Positions 8,180 through 16,884 of a stretch of DNA of 64,000 nucleotides are shown in pieces. The DNA comes from Sediminicoccus sp. KRV36 (GTDB lineage Bacteria > Pseudomonadota > Alphaproteobacteria > Acetobacterales > Acetobacteraceae): the NCBI RefSeq assembly GCF_023243115.1, contig NZ_CP085081.1:2852001-2916000 (forward strand). Direction: 5' to 3'. Within the stretch, counting starts at the first letter, position 1; every line of letters begins with the position of its first letter. Position numbers and translations under genes: made by a program. The notes under the pieces were generated by a model. That model was not told the origin of the DNA and ran no database searches. It saw only the letters and a program-made list of their open reading frames with translations.

Positions 8180-9391
8180 ATGACGACCGACCAGACCATC
8201 GCGGCCATCCGCGCCCATCCCGGCTATCTGAAGGCCTGCGAGGTGATGCGCGCCGAGCATGATCGCACCGTCAGTGACATCATCACATTGACGGAAATCC
8301 CAGCACCCCCCTTCGCCGAGGAAAAACGCGCGAGCGCCTATCTCGACATGCTGCGCGCCCATGGGCTGGAGGAGGTGACGCAGGATGAAGTGGGCAATGT
8401 GATGGGCCTGCGCCGCGGCTTCGGCAATGGCGATATCCTCGTCGTCGCCGCCCATCTGGACACGGTGTTCGCCGCCGGCACGGATGTGCGCGTGCGGCGC
8501 GAGGGCACGAAGCTCTTTGCCCCCGGTGTGGGCGATGACACGCGCAGCCTGGCCGTGAACCTCGCCTTCCTGCGCGCCATGGATGCGGCGGGGCTGCGCA
8601 CGCGGCATGACATCCTCTTTGTCGGTGATGTGGGCGAGGAAGGCCTCGGCGATCTGCGCGGCATCCGCCACCTGTTCGCGCATCATCCCAAGCGCGAACG
8701 CATCCGCGCCTTCCTGACGGTGGACAGCCCGGATGTGGATCGCATCGTCACCGGCGGCATTGGTTCGCGCCGGTATCGCGTGACGTTCCGCGGCCCCGGC
8801 GGGCACAGCTACGCCGCCTTCGGCCTGGTCAATCCCATGTATGCCATGGCCGAGGCGGCACGAACGCTGGCGGCGATCAAGGTCCCGCGTGAGCCTGTCA
8901 CGACCCATTGCGTGAGCGTGGTGTCCGGCGGCACCTCGATCAACGCGATCCCGGAGACGGTGACGATGGAGGTGGATTTGCGCTCCGCCAGCGCCGAGCA
9001 GCTGGGCCGGCTGGAAAAGCAATTCCTGGAGGGCGTGCACGCGGCCGTGGCGGGCGAGAATGCGGCCCGCAAGGGCGAGATCGCGGCCGAGCTCATCCCC
9101 GTGGGCGACCGCCCGGCCGGGCATACGCCCAACGGCTCGCCCATAGCGCGCCTGGCTTCGGCGGCGGTGGCGGCCGAGGGCTATGCGCCCAGCTTCGAAT
9201 GGTCCTCCACCGACGCCAATATCCCGATGAGCCTGGGGATTCCCGCGCTGCGCATCGGCTCGGGCGGCACGGGCGGGCGGGCGCATTCGCTGGAGGAGTG
9301 GATTGACGTGGAGATCGAAAGCTCGCTGCGCGGCATGCGCGCGAGCCTCGCGACCATCCTCGCCATCGCGGAAATGGAAATGGCGGAATAA
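8180..9391 (+). CDS. M20-family metallopeptidase/amidohydrolase
   Basis: About 403-residue dizinc hydrolase of peptides or acylated amino acids. Metal and catalytic residues are visible: HLDT (His92, Asp94), GVGDD (bridging Asp119/120), GEEGLGD (Glu153/154) and the dimerisation segment GPGGHSYAAFG. The ATG at 8180 lies 2 bases after the Bug stop; a TTG at 8174 overlapping that stop is an alternative. It sits between two Bug genes, so the imported substrate may be cleaved by it. No signal peptide is apparent, so it is cytosolic. Confidence 0.9.
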   Translation: MTTDQTIAAIRAHPGYLKACEVMRAEHDRTVSDIITLTEIPAPPFAEEKRASAYLDMLRAHGLEEVTQDEVGNVMGLRRGFGNGDILVVAAHLDTVFAAGTDVRVRREGTKLFAPGVGDDTRSLAVNLAFLRAMDAAGLRTRHDILFVGDVGEEGLGDLRGIRHLFAHHPKRERIRAFLTVDSPDVDRIVTGGIGSRRYRVTFRGPGGHSYAAFGLVNPMYAMAEAARTLAAIKVPREPVTTHCVSVVSGGTSINAIPETVTMEVDLRSASAEQLGRLEKQFLEGVHAAVAGENAARKGEIAAELIPVGDRPAGHTPNGSPIARLASAAVAAEGYAPSFEWSSTDANIPMSLGIPALRIGSGGTGGRAHSLEEWIDVEIESSLRGMRASLATILAIAEMEMAE

Positions 9392-9412
9392 CCGCCAACC
9401 TGGGAGAGAGAC

Positions 9413-10378
9413 ATGTCCATGCAACGCCGAAGCCTGCTCGCCGCCAGCCTTGCCGCCCCCTCACTTGCGCAGGCGCAGATCGAGTGGCGCCCCACGCGCC
9501 CCATCACCTTCATCCTGCCCTTCGCGGCCGGTTCGGGGACGGATGCCGTGGCGCGCGTGCTGGCGCAGATGCTGGGGGCGGAGCTGGGCGTGAACATCAC
9601 GGTGGACAACCGCGCCGGCGCCAATGGCACGATCGCGGCCGCGGCCGTGATGCGCGCCCCTGCCGATGGCCACACGCTGTTCATCACCACCAACACCACG
9701 CATGGCGCCAATTCCTGGCTGCTGAAGCGAATGGATTATGACCCCATCGCCGATTTCACGCCGATCTCGCGCCTTGGCCAATATGTGTTCTGGCTGACCG
9801 TCGGCGCCGATGTGCCGGCGCGCAACTTCCAGGAATTCGTCGCCCTGGCCCGCGCCAGGCCCGGCCAGATCAGCTACGCGTCGGGGAACGGCACGGGCAT
9901 CGTGGCGGGTGCGACCATCGCGCGCCTGGCGGGGGTGGAGATGCTGCACGTCCCCTACCGCTCCACGCCGCCCGCGCTGACCGATGTGCTGGCCGGGCGC
10001 GTCACCGCGATCGTGGTGGACCTGACACCGACCCTCGGCCATGTGCGGGACGGGCGGCTGCGGGCACTCGGGCAGACCAACAAGCGCCGCTCGGCCCTGA
10101 TCCCCGACGTGCCGACGCTGGATGAGGTGGGGCTGACCGGCTTTGACCTGCAAAGCTTCGCCGCCATCTTTGGCCCCGCGCGACTGCCGGCCGAAGTGGT
10201 GGGCACGATTTCGGCCGCCATGCAGCGCATCGGCGCGCGGCCCGAATATCGCGCCCGGATGGCCGAGCTCGGCTTCGATGGCTTCACCTCCACGCCGGAA
10301 GAACTGAACCGCTTCGTGGTCGAGCAGATCGCCGCCTGGGGCGAGATGATCCGCGGCGCCGGGATCGAACCCGAATAG
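9413..10378 (+). CDS. Second Bug-family substrate-binding protein
   Basis: 321-residue periplasmic receptor with a short signal peptide (MSMQRRSLLAASLAAPSLAQA) after a strong GGGAGAGAG site. Bug landmarks are FILPFAAGSGTDAVAR, the DNRAGANGT loop and LHVPYRSTPPALTDVLAGRVTA. It is clearly different in sequence from the 7.2-kb paralogue, so the operon carries two receptors rather than a recent duplication. No TctA/TctB membrane partner is encoded in the window. Confidence 0.95.
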   Translation: MSMQRRSLLAASLAAPSLAQAQIEWRPTRPITFILPFAAGSGTDAVARVLAQMLGAELGVNITVDNRAGANGTIAAAAVMRAPADGHTLFITTNTTHGANSWLLKRMDYDPIADFTPISRLGQYVFWLTVGADVPARNFQEFVALARARPGQISYASGNGTGIVAGATIARLAGVEMLHVPYRSTPPALTDVLAGRVTAIVVDLTPTLGHVRDGRLRALGQTNKRRSALIPDVPTLDEVGLTGFDLQSFAAIFGPARLPAEVVGTISAAMQRIGARPEYRARMAELGFDGFTSTPEELNRFVVEQIAAWGEMIRGAGIEPE

Positions 10379-10379
10379 G

Positions 10380-12665
10380 ATGGCCCGGCGGCGGCGCAAA
10401 ACCGGCTTCTGGGGCCGCCTCCTGCTGGGCCTTCTGGTCCTGCTGCTGGCGATTCCGCTCGGCGCCTTTGGCCTCCTCTGGTGGACCTTGCCCTCGGACG
10501 CGACGGAATTGCGCATCGAGGGGCTGACGGCGCCCGTGCGCATCACGCTGGATGAGGCCGGCATGCCGCGCATCCAGGCGGCGAATGAACGCGATGCCGC
10601 AACCGCCATGGGCTATCTCCATGCGCGGGACCGGCTGTTCCAGATGGAGATGATGCGGCGCGGTGCCGAAGGCCGCCTCTCCGAGGTCGCGGGCAGCGCC
10701 TCGCTGCGGCTTGATCGCTTCAGCCGGACGCTCGGCCTCAGGCAGCGCGCCGAGGCGGATTTCGCGGCACTGGATGCCGAGACGCGCGGGCTGCTGGAGG
10801 CCTATGCGCTGGGTGTGAATGCGCTGATCCGGGAGCGCGGGCGCTTCGCGGCACCCGAATTCCTGCTGCTGGGCCAACCTGAGCCCTGGCAGCCGCAGCA
10901 CTCGCTGCTCTGGGCCAAGGTGATGGGGCTTTGGCTTTCGGGCAATTGGCGCACGGAGTTGGAGCGCGCGCGGCTGGCCGCGGTGCTGCCGCCGGAGCGC
11001 CTCTGGGACCTTTGGCCGGCGGACCGCACGGCCGGTCGGCCGGATGTGGCGGCGCTGCCAGGGCTGGAGCGCATCCTCGCGGCCATACCGGTGTTTGGCA
11101 CCGACGCCCCCCTGCCCGCCTCTGCCTCCAATGCCTGGGCGGTGGCCGGTTCGCGCAGCGCATCGGGCGCGCCGCTGCTCGCCTCCGATCCGCATCTGGG
11201 CTATGGCGCGCCGGTGTTGTGGTATCTGGCCCGGGTGGAGCTGGCCGATGGCCGCATGCTTGCCGGAGCCACGGCACCTGGCACGCCGCTGATGATCATC
11301 GGCCGCAACGCCGATCTCGCCTGGGGCTTCACCACCACCCATTCCGACACGCAGGATGTCTTCATCGAGACGGCGGATGCGGTGCGCCGGACGCGCACCG
11401 AGATCATCGGCGTGCGCGGCGCCGAGCCCGTGATCCTGGTGGTTCGCGAGACCGCGAATGGCCCGGTCATCTCCGATCTCGAAGAGGCGCCGCGCAGCGA
11501 TGTCCGCCTGCTCAGCGTCCGGATGGCCAATCTGGAGCCAAATGACACCACGGCACGCGGCATCCTCGCGTTGAACCGTGCCAGGAACATCGCCGATGCA
11601 AGGGCGGCGGCGGCACTGATCGCCTCGCCCCCGCAAAACCTCATGGTGGCGGATCGTGCGGGCGGGATCGCGATGTATCTCACGGGGCGCACCCCCGTTC
11701 GCGCCGCGGGCGATGGCAGCCTGCCCACCCCGGGAGATCAGCCCTGGACGGGCTTCGTGCCCTTCGACGAATTGCCGCATGTGGAAAATCCGGAGACGGG
11801 CCTGCTGGTCAACGCCAATAACCGCGTGAGCCCGGAGGGGCACCCCGTGCATCTCTCCCGCGAATGGTATGCGGATTGGCGCTTCCGCCGCATCCATGAG
11901 CGCCTGGCCGCGCAGGAGGTGAATGGCCCCGCGGAATTCGCCGCCATCCAGATGGACGCCGTCTCGCTCCTGGCGCGCGAAACGCTGCCCTTCCTGAACA
12001 GCCTGCCGCGCGGGACGGGCGCCCTTGGCCAGGCCCAGGCGCTGCTGGCCGAATGGGATGGGGAAATGGCGGCCGGATTGCCGCAGCCGCTGATCTGGAA
12101 TGCCTTCGCCCGCCGCATGCCGCTGCTTGCCTTGCGCCAGGCGCGCGTGGCCGATGCACCTGCCCGCGCGGAATTCCTGCGCTTCCTGCTCACCTCGGCC
12201 GAGGCGGGCTGGTGGTGCGGCGGGGATTGCCGGGCCATGGCGGCGCTCGCCCTCGCGGAAGCTGTGGCGGAACTCGCCACGCAATTCGGCCCGGACCCGG
12301 TTGCCTGGCGCTGGGGCCAGGCGCATCAGGCGCGCTTCGAGCATCCTTTGCTGCGCTTCATCCCTGGCATGAACCGGGTGATCGGCCTCAGCGCGGCTGT
12401 CTCCGGCGATGGCGAGACGGTGCAACGCCAAGGGCTGCGCGGCGGCGGCGCGGAGCCCTACCAGGCCATGCATGGCGCGGGGCTGCGCTTCGTGGCCGAT
12501 CTCGGCGGTCCGGAAACCAGCTTCGCGATCATCGGCACCGGCCAATCGGGCCATCCGCTCTCGCGCCATTGGGGGGACCTGCTGGAAGCCTGGCGCAGCG
12601 GCGGCATGCGGCAGCTCGGGCGTGAAGCGGCGCAGGTTTCGGCCACCATCCGGCTCGCGCCGTAG
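10380..12665 (+). CDS. Penicillin acylase family protein (Ntn hydrolase)
   Basis: 761-residue amidase precursor. An N-terminal membrane segment (about residues 12-34, preceded by RRRRK) should anchor or export it. The Ntn hydrolase hallmark SNAW (Ser250) marks the autoproteolytic cleavage point that frees the nucleophile serine, splitting the precursor into alpha (~215 residues after the leader) and beta (~510) chains. This is the layout of penicillin/acyl-homoserine-lactone/glutaryl acylases. It follows the second Bug gene by one base. A periplasmic acylase beside two receptors suggests extracellular amide cleavage before uptake. Substrate unknown: beta-lactam, N-acyl-homoserine lactone or another N-acyl compound. 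Confidence 0.93.
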   Translation: MARRRRKTGFWGRLLLGLLVLLLAIPLGAFGLLWWTLPSDATELRIEGLTAPVRITLDEAGMPRIQAANERDAATAMGYLHARDRLFQMEMMRRGAEGRLSEVAGSASLRLDRFSRTLGLRQRAEADFAALDAETRGLLEAYALGVNALIRERGRFAAPEFLLLGQPEPWQPQHSLLWAKVMGLWLSGNWRTELERARLAAVLPPERLWDLWPADRTAGRPDVAALPGLERILAAIPVFGTDAPLPASASNAWAVAGSRSASGAPLLASDPHLGYGAPVLWYLARVELADGRMLAGATAPGTPLMIIGRNADLAWGFTTTHSDTQDVFIETADAVRRTRTEIIGVRGAEPVILVVRETANGPVISDLEEAPRSDVRLLSVRMANLEPNDTTARGILALNRARNIADARAAAALIASPPQNLMVADRAGGIAMYLTGRTPVRAAGDGSLPTPGDQPWTGFVPFDELPHVENPETGLLVNANNRVSPEGHPVHLSREWYADWRFRRIHERLAAQEVNGPAEFAAIQMDAVSLLARETLPFLNSLPRGTGALGQAQALLAEWDGEMAAGLPQPLIWNAFARRMPLLALRQARVADAPARAEFLRFLLTSAEAGWWCGGDCRAMAALALAEAVAELATQFGPDPVAWRWGQAHQARFEHPLLRFIPGMNRVIGLSAAVSGDGETVQRQGLRGGGAEPYQAMHGAGLRFVADLGGPETSFAIIGTGQSGHPLSRHWGDLLEAWRSGGMRQLGREAAQVSATIRLAP

Positions 12666-12670
12666 CCCTT

Positions 12671-13810
12671 ATGCTGCAACCTGTTCTGCTGGGGCTGCTG
12701 GCCTCCTTTGTCGGCTTTGCTTCCTCCTTCGCGGTGGTGTTGGCGGGCTTTGCCGCGATGGGCGCGACGCCCGAGCAGGCGGCCTCCGGCCTCGTCATGC
12801 TGTGCGTGCTGATGGGGGCGCTGGGGGCTGGGTTTTCGCTGGTCTGGCGCATGCCGATCTCCATCGCCTGGTCCACGCCCGGGGCTGCGCTGCTGGTGAC
12901 GACGGGCGCGCCGGAGGGCGGGTTTTCCGCGGCCGTGGGCGCCTTCCTGGCGGCCTCGCTGCTGCTGGTGGCGGCCGGGCTGTGGCGGCCTTTCGCCCGC
13001 GCCGTGGAGCGCATCCCGCCGCCCATCGCCGCCGCCATGCTGGCGGGTGTGCTGCTGGATCTGTGCCTCGCGCCCGTACGGGCGGTGGGGGCGCTGCCAT
13101 GGCTGGCCCTGCCGGTGGTGCTGGCCTGGGCGGTGATGCTGCGGCTGAACCGGCTCTGGGCCGTGCCGGTGGCGGTGGTGGTGGCGGTGGCGGCCTTGCT
13201 GCTGGGGCCGGGGCTGCCCGGAGCCGGCGGCTGGGAGGCACCGCGCCTCGTCTGGGTGACGCCCAGCTTCGAGTGGGGCGCGATGGTCGGGATCGCGCTG
13301 CCGCTGTTCCTGGTGACCATGGCCTCGCAGAACCTGCCTGGCTACGCGGTGTTGCAGGCGAATGGCTACAGGCCGGAGATGCGGCCGGTTTTCCTGGTGA
13401 CGGGTGCGGGCAGCTTCCTGGGTGGGTTTTTCGGCGGGCAACTGGTCAATCTGGCGGCGATCACGGCCGCCTTGTGCGCCGGGCCGGAATCCCATCCCGA
13501 TCCCGCGCGGCGATGGGTGGCGGGCCTGGTCGCGAGCCTGGGCTATCTGGGCTTTGCGCTGGTGGCGGGCATCGCGGCGAGCGTGGTGGCGGCCGCCCCC
13601 CCCTTGCTGATCCAGGCGGTGGCAGGCCTGGCCCTGCTGGCCTCGCTGGCGGGCGCGCTGACTGCGGCCATGTCGGTGGAGGCGTTGCGCGTGCCGGCGA
13701 TCGTGACCTTCGTGGTCTCGGCCTCGGGGTTGAGCGTGGCGGGCATCGGCGCCGCGTTCTGGGGCCTGCTGGCAGGGGGCGCGCTGATGTGGATGTTGCG
13801 CGGCAAGTGA
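12671..13810 (+). CDS. benE: BenE family benzoate/H+ symporter-like transporter
   Basis: 379-residue integral membrane protein with about 11-12 hydrophobic segments. It is BenE-like throughout: WSTPGAALL, RIPPPIAAAMLAGVLLDL, MASQNLPGYAVLQANGYRP and the terminal VTFVVSASGLSVAGIGAAFWGLLAGG. BenE transports benzoate by proton symport, and specificity here is inferred. It starts 5 bases after the acylase and ends the plus-strand run. The convergent BKACE-pobA operon opposite handles hydroxybenzoate, which fits an aromatic-acid importer. Confidence 0.92.
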   Translation: MLQPVLLGLLASFVGFASSFAVVLAGFAAMGATPEQAASGLVMLCVLMGALGAGFSLVWRMPISIAWSTPGAALLVTTGAPEGGFSAAVGAFLAASLLLVAAGLWRPFARAVERIPPPIAAAMLAGVLLDLCLAPVRAVGALPWLALPVVLAWAVMLRLNRLWAVPVAVVVAVAALLLGPGLPGAGGWEAPRLVWVTPSFEWGAMVGIALPLFLVTMASQNLPGYAVLQANGYRPEMRPVFLVTGAGSFLGGFFGGQLVNLAAITAALCAGPESHPDPARRWVAGLVASLGYLGFALVAGIAASVVAAAPPLLIQAVAGLALLASLAGALTAAMSVEALRVPAIVTFVVSASGLSVAGIGAAFWGLLAGGALMWMLRGK

Positions 13811-13834
13811 CCGGGGGCCGGGGGGCGCCCTGGC

Positions 13835-14707
13835 TTACTTCTGGCTGAGGATGTTGCGGGCCTCCGCCGGCGAGGCCGCGTGCTCCCCCAATTCCTCGAC
13901 GATCCGCCTGGCCCGCGCCACCAGCGGCGCATTGCCTTCCGCCAGCACGCCGCGCGCCAGATAGAGATTGTCCTCCAGCCCCACGCGCACATGCCCGCCG
14001 AGGATCACGGCCTGCGCCACCATCGGGAATTGCGCGCGGCTGATGCCGAAGGCGGACCAGAGGCCACCCGGCGGCACAAGCTGCCTGAGCGCCAGCATGG
14101 CCTCAGTGGTGGCGGGCGCGCCCCAGGCGATGCCGAGGCAGAGCTGGAACCAGGGCGGCGCCTCGAACAATCCGCGCCTGACCATATCGGCCGCCAGCAT
14201 GGCGTGGCCAAGGTCGAAGATTTCCAGTTCCGGCTTCACGCCGGCCGCTCGGATCATCTCCGCCATCTGGGCCAGATGGGCCGGCGTGTTCACGAAGGCG
14301 GCCGGCCCGAAGTTCATGGTGGCGATGTCGAGCGAGCAGATATCCGGGCGCAATTCCAGCACATGCGCCACGCGCTCCGCAGGCGTCGCCATGCCCTTCG
14401 GCCGCGAATTGATGTTTGGGTCCTCGCCGGGGGCGAAGCTGGCGCCGGGGCCGGTGGTGAGGTTGATCAGCACATCACTGCCGGCATCGCGGATGCGCTG
14501 CACCGTCTCGCGATACAGGGCCACATCGCGTGAGGGCTTGCCCGTCTCGGGGTTGCGGACGTGGATATGGACGATGGCCGCACCGGCAGCGCGCGCCGCC
14601 AGCGCTTCGCTCGCCAGTTGCGCCGGTGTGATGGGCACGTAGGGCGAGGCGCCGGTGCTGTCCGCACCGCCGGTGAGCGCTGCCGTGATGATGACGGGGC
14701 GGGTCAT
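13835..14707 (-). CDS. BKACE family beta-keto acid cleavage enzyme (DUF849/Kce-like)
   Basis: 290-residue zinc TIM-barrel enzyme. The family condenses a beta-keto acid with acetyl-CoA and cleaves it to acetoacetate plus a new CoA ester; Kce (3-keto-5-aminohexanoate cleavage, lysine fermentation) is the founder. The zinc histidines are in VHIHVR (His47/49), with a conserved Glu in VGLEDNLYLARG. Last gene of a three-gene minus-strand operon; its ATG overlaps the oxidoreductase stop (ATGA). The actual beta-keto acid is unknown, as specificity varies greatly across BKACE subgroups. Confidence 0.9.
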   Translation of the reverse strand: MTRPVIITAALTGGADSTGASPYVPITPAQLASEALAARAAGAAIVHIHVRNPETGKPSRDVALYRETVQRIRDAGSDVLINLTTGPGASFAPGEDPNINSRPKGMATPAERVAHVLELRPDICSLDIATMNFGPAAFVNTPAHLAQMAEMIRAAGVKPELEIFDLGHAMLAADMVRRGLFEAPPWFQLCLGIAWGAPATTEAMLALRQLVPPGGLWSAFGISRAQFPMVAQAVILGGHVRVGLEDNLYLARGVLAEGNAPLVARARRIVEELGEHAASPAEARNILSQK

Positions 14708-15663
14708 GCGGCGAGGATTCCTTCGACGATCTCCTGGACGGAGAGTGCCTCCTGAAGGGTGGCCAGGTCCACCGCCTCGCCGCGCGTGAGGGCGGCGAGC
14801 TTGTCGAGCTGGCCCGAGAGCGTCAGGGGCCGCATTTTCTCATTGGGCAGGGCATCGGGAGCGGCATGCCAGGTGCCGGCGGGCGCAAGCTTCTCGGCGA
14901 AGGACCAGTCGCGCAGGCGGATCGCACCCTGCGCCCCCTGGATGCGGGTGATGTTGTGGTCATCGGCGAGGGTGATGCCAACGCCGCCCGAGATCGTCAC
15001 CGGCACATCGCCGGCCGAGAGGCGGGCGGCGATGGCGGTCTCGCTGCCGGCTCCGGGCGGATAGGTGACCCGCGCGGCTTCCAGCGCCAGCGGCCCGACC
15101 AGGCGCTGCGCCAGGAACAGGAAATGCGAGATGACCTCACGCGTGAAGCCGCCCTCGGCACGCTCGGAGAGCCAGGAGGCGGCCCCCTGCTGCCAGCCGC
15201 GCGGCCAGGCGGCGAAAGCGGCGCTGATGTCGATGCCGTGGATATTGCCGATGCCCGGCAGCCATTCGCGCAGCTGCGCGATGGAGGGCGAGGAAGCCAT
15301 GGGGAAGTTCACCGCCGCGCGTTGCCCCTTCGCGGCCGCCACGAAGGCGCGGGCAGCGGCGAGGTCCGAGGCGAGCGGCTTTTCCAGGAACAGCGCCCGT
15401 CCGGCCGCCAACACCTGCTGGCCCAGCGCGATATGCGAGGCGGGGGGCGAGGCGATGTAGACCGCGTCACTCGCCGCGATCACGGCCGCCGCATCGGCGC
15501 TCATCGTGAGATCGGGCGTGATGGAAGCGAGCCGCGCCACGGCGGCGGCACCCGGGTCCCAGACGGCGGTGACCCGCGTATTGCCATGCGCCAGGGCCGC
15601 GCGCATCAGCCGCTCGCCCATGATGCCCAGGCCCAGAATGCCCAATTTCAACGGTTCATGCAT
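14704..15663 (-). CDS. Gfo/Idh/MocA family NAD(P)-dependent oxidoreductase
   Basis: About 319 residues. The Rossmann motif LGILGLGIMGERLM sits at the N-terminus, with EKPLASD (the family's EKP catalytic-lysine motif) and a C-terminal alpha/beta domain. The ATG at 15663 was chosen because the dinucleotide-binding strand begins a few residues later and it overlaps the pobA stop by 8 bases; an upstream extension would run into pobA. It is coupled on both sides. These enzymes act on sugars, inositols and cyclic acids; the substrate here is not recognisable. Confidence 0.88.
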   Translation of the reverse strand: MHEPLKLGILGLGIMGERLMRAALAHGNTRVTAVWDPGAAAVARLASITPDLTMSADAAAVIAASDAVYIASPPASHIALGQQVLAAGRALFLEKPLASDLAAARAFVAAAKGQRAAVNFPMASSPSIAQLREWLPGIGNIHGIDISAAFAAWPRGWQQGAASWLSERAEGGFTREVISHFLFLAQRLVGPLALEAARVTYPPGAGSETAIAARLSAGDVPVTISGGVGITLADDHNITRIQGAQGAIRLRDWSFAEKLAPAGTWHAAPDALPNEKMRPLTLSGQLDKLAALTRGEAVDLATLQEALSVQEIVEGILAA

Positions 15664-16816
15664 CGTAAGGCAGCCCCACATATTGTTCGGCAAGGCCGGT
15701 GCGCGCGGCCTCGGAATTCACCAGGTAATCGAGTTCAGCGACCTGCACCCGATGCTCGAAGGGGTCGTTGTCGCTGAATTTGTGCAGCATGGCGGTCATC
15801 CACCAGGAGAAGCGTTGCACTTTCCAGATGCGGCGCAGGCAGGTCTCGCTGTAGCGGTCCATCAGCGCCATGCCCTGGCCGCGGTAGAACGCCACCAGCG
15901 CCTGGGCCAGCACGCGCACATCAGCGACGGCGAGGTTCATGCCCTTGGCCCCCGTGGGGGGCACGATATGCGCGGCGTCGCCGGCCAGGAAGAGGCGGCC
16001 ATGGCGCATGGGCTCCGCCACGAAGCTGCGCATGGCGGTGACGCCCTTTTGGAAGATCGGCCCCTCATTCACCCCACCGAGGCGCTGATGCAGCCCTTCC
16101 CAGATGCGCGCATCGGACCATTGGGACAGGTCCTCATCCGGCGCGCATTGCAGATAAAGGCGGGAGACGGTGTTGCTGCGCATGGTGGCGAGCGCGAAGC
16201 CATCGGCATGGCGGGCGTAGATCAGCTCATGGCTGATCGGCTTGGCCTCGGCCAGGATGCCGAGCCAGGCGAAGGGGTAGACGCGCTCATAAACCCGCAG
16301 CACCTCGGGCGGCATGGCGGCGCGGGAGGGGCCGTGGAAGCCGTCACAGCCGGCGATCACGTCGCAGCGGAGTTCGCGCGGGCTGCCATCGAGCGTGAAG
16401 GTGATGCGCGGCTGGTCGGTGGTGATGTCATGGATCGCCGCATCCTCAACCTCGAAATGCAGCGGGCGGCCCGTGGCGAGGCGCGCGGCTACCATGTCCT
16501 TCACCGCCTCCTGCTGGCCATAGATGGTCACGCGCTTGCCGGTGAGGCCGTGCAGATCAATGCGGTGGGATTGGTCGTTGAAGCGCAGCTCCATGCCGTC
16601 ATGCGCCAGGCCCTCGCGGTGCAGGCGGGTCGCGAGGCCGGCTTCGGTCAGCGTGTCCACGCTGCCCTGTTCGAGCAGGCCGGCACGGATGCGGCCCTCG
16701 ATATAGGGGCGGGATTTCGCCTCGATGATGACGCTGTCTATGCCCGCACGGTGCAGCAGGTGCGCCAGCAACAGCCCGGCAGGCCCTGCCCCCAAGATCC
16801 CCACCTGTGTCCGCAT
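15656..16816 (-). CDS. pobA: 4-hydroxybenzoate 3-monooxygenase
   Basis: Flavin hydroxylase converting 4-hydroxybenzoate to protocatechuate. 386 residues, close to the 394 of Pseudomonas PobA. GAGPAG (9-14), GCDGFHGPSR and LFLAGDAAHIVPPTGAKGMN are the three FAD motifs. Substrate residues of the Pseudomonas enzyme map onto Tyr200, Arg213, Arg219 and Tyr221 and the Tyr in YVGLPY; the Ser212 counterpart is Thr211. The start at ATG 16816 begins just before the first FAD strand. It leads the pobA-oxidoreductase-BKACE operon. No protocatechuate ring-cleavage genes occur in the window. Confidence 0.93.
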   Translation of the reverse strand: MRTQVGILGAGPAGLLLAHLLHRAGIDSVIIEAKSRPYIEGRIRAGLLEQGSVDTLTEAGLATRLHREGLAHDGMELRFNDQSHRIDLHGLTGKRVTIYGQQEAVKDMVAARLATGRPLHFEVEDAAIHDITTDQPRITFTLDGSPRELRCDVIAGCDGFHGPSRAAMPPEVLRVYERVYPFAWLGILAEAKPISHELIYARHADGFALATMRSNTVSRLYLQCAPDEDLSQWSDARIWEGLHQRLGGVNEGPIFQKGVTAMRSFVAEPMRHGRLFLAGDAAHIVPPTGAKGMNLAVADVRVLAQALVAFYRGQGMALMDRYSETCLRRIWKVQRFSWWMTAMLHKFSDNDPFEHRVQVAELDYLVNSEAARTGLAEQYVGLPYDA

Positions 16817-16884
16817 GGCCAAACCCCCGCTACCCTCAACCCCGGCAATGGCGCAGAATGCGCCAGACGACAACGGGGATGATG

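Noticed and set aside
10284..12569. 761-codon minus-strand open frame
   Set aside because: Fully antisense to the penicillin acylase gene, with no motif or ribosome site.
16807..16884. N-terminal extension of the FrnE-like gene back to 16807
   Set aside because: It would overlap the divergent pobA start and has no ribosome site; the GGGG before ATG 16885 is better placed.
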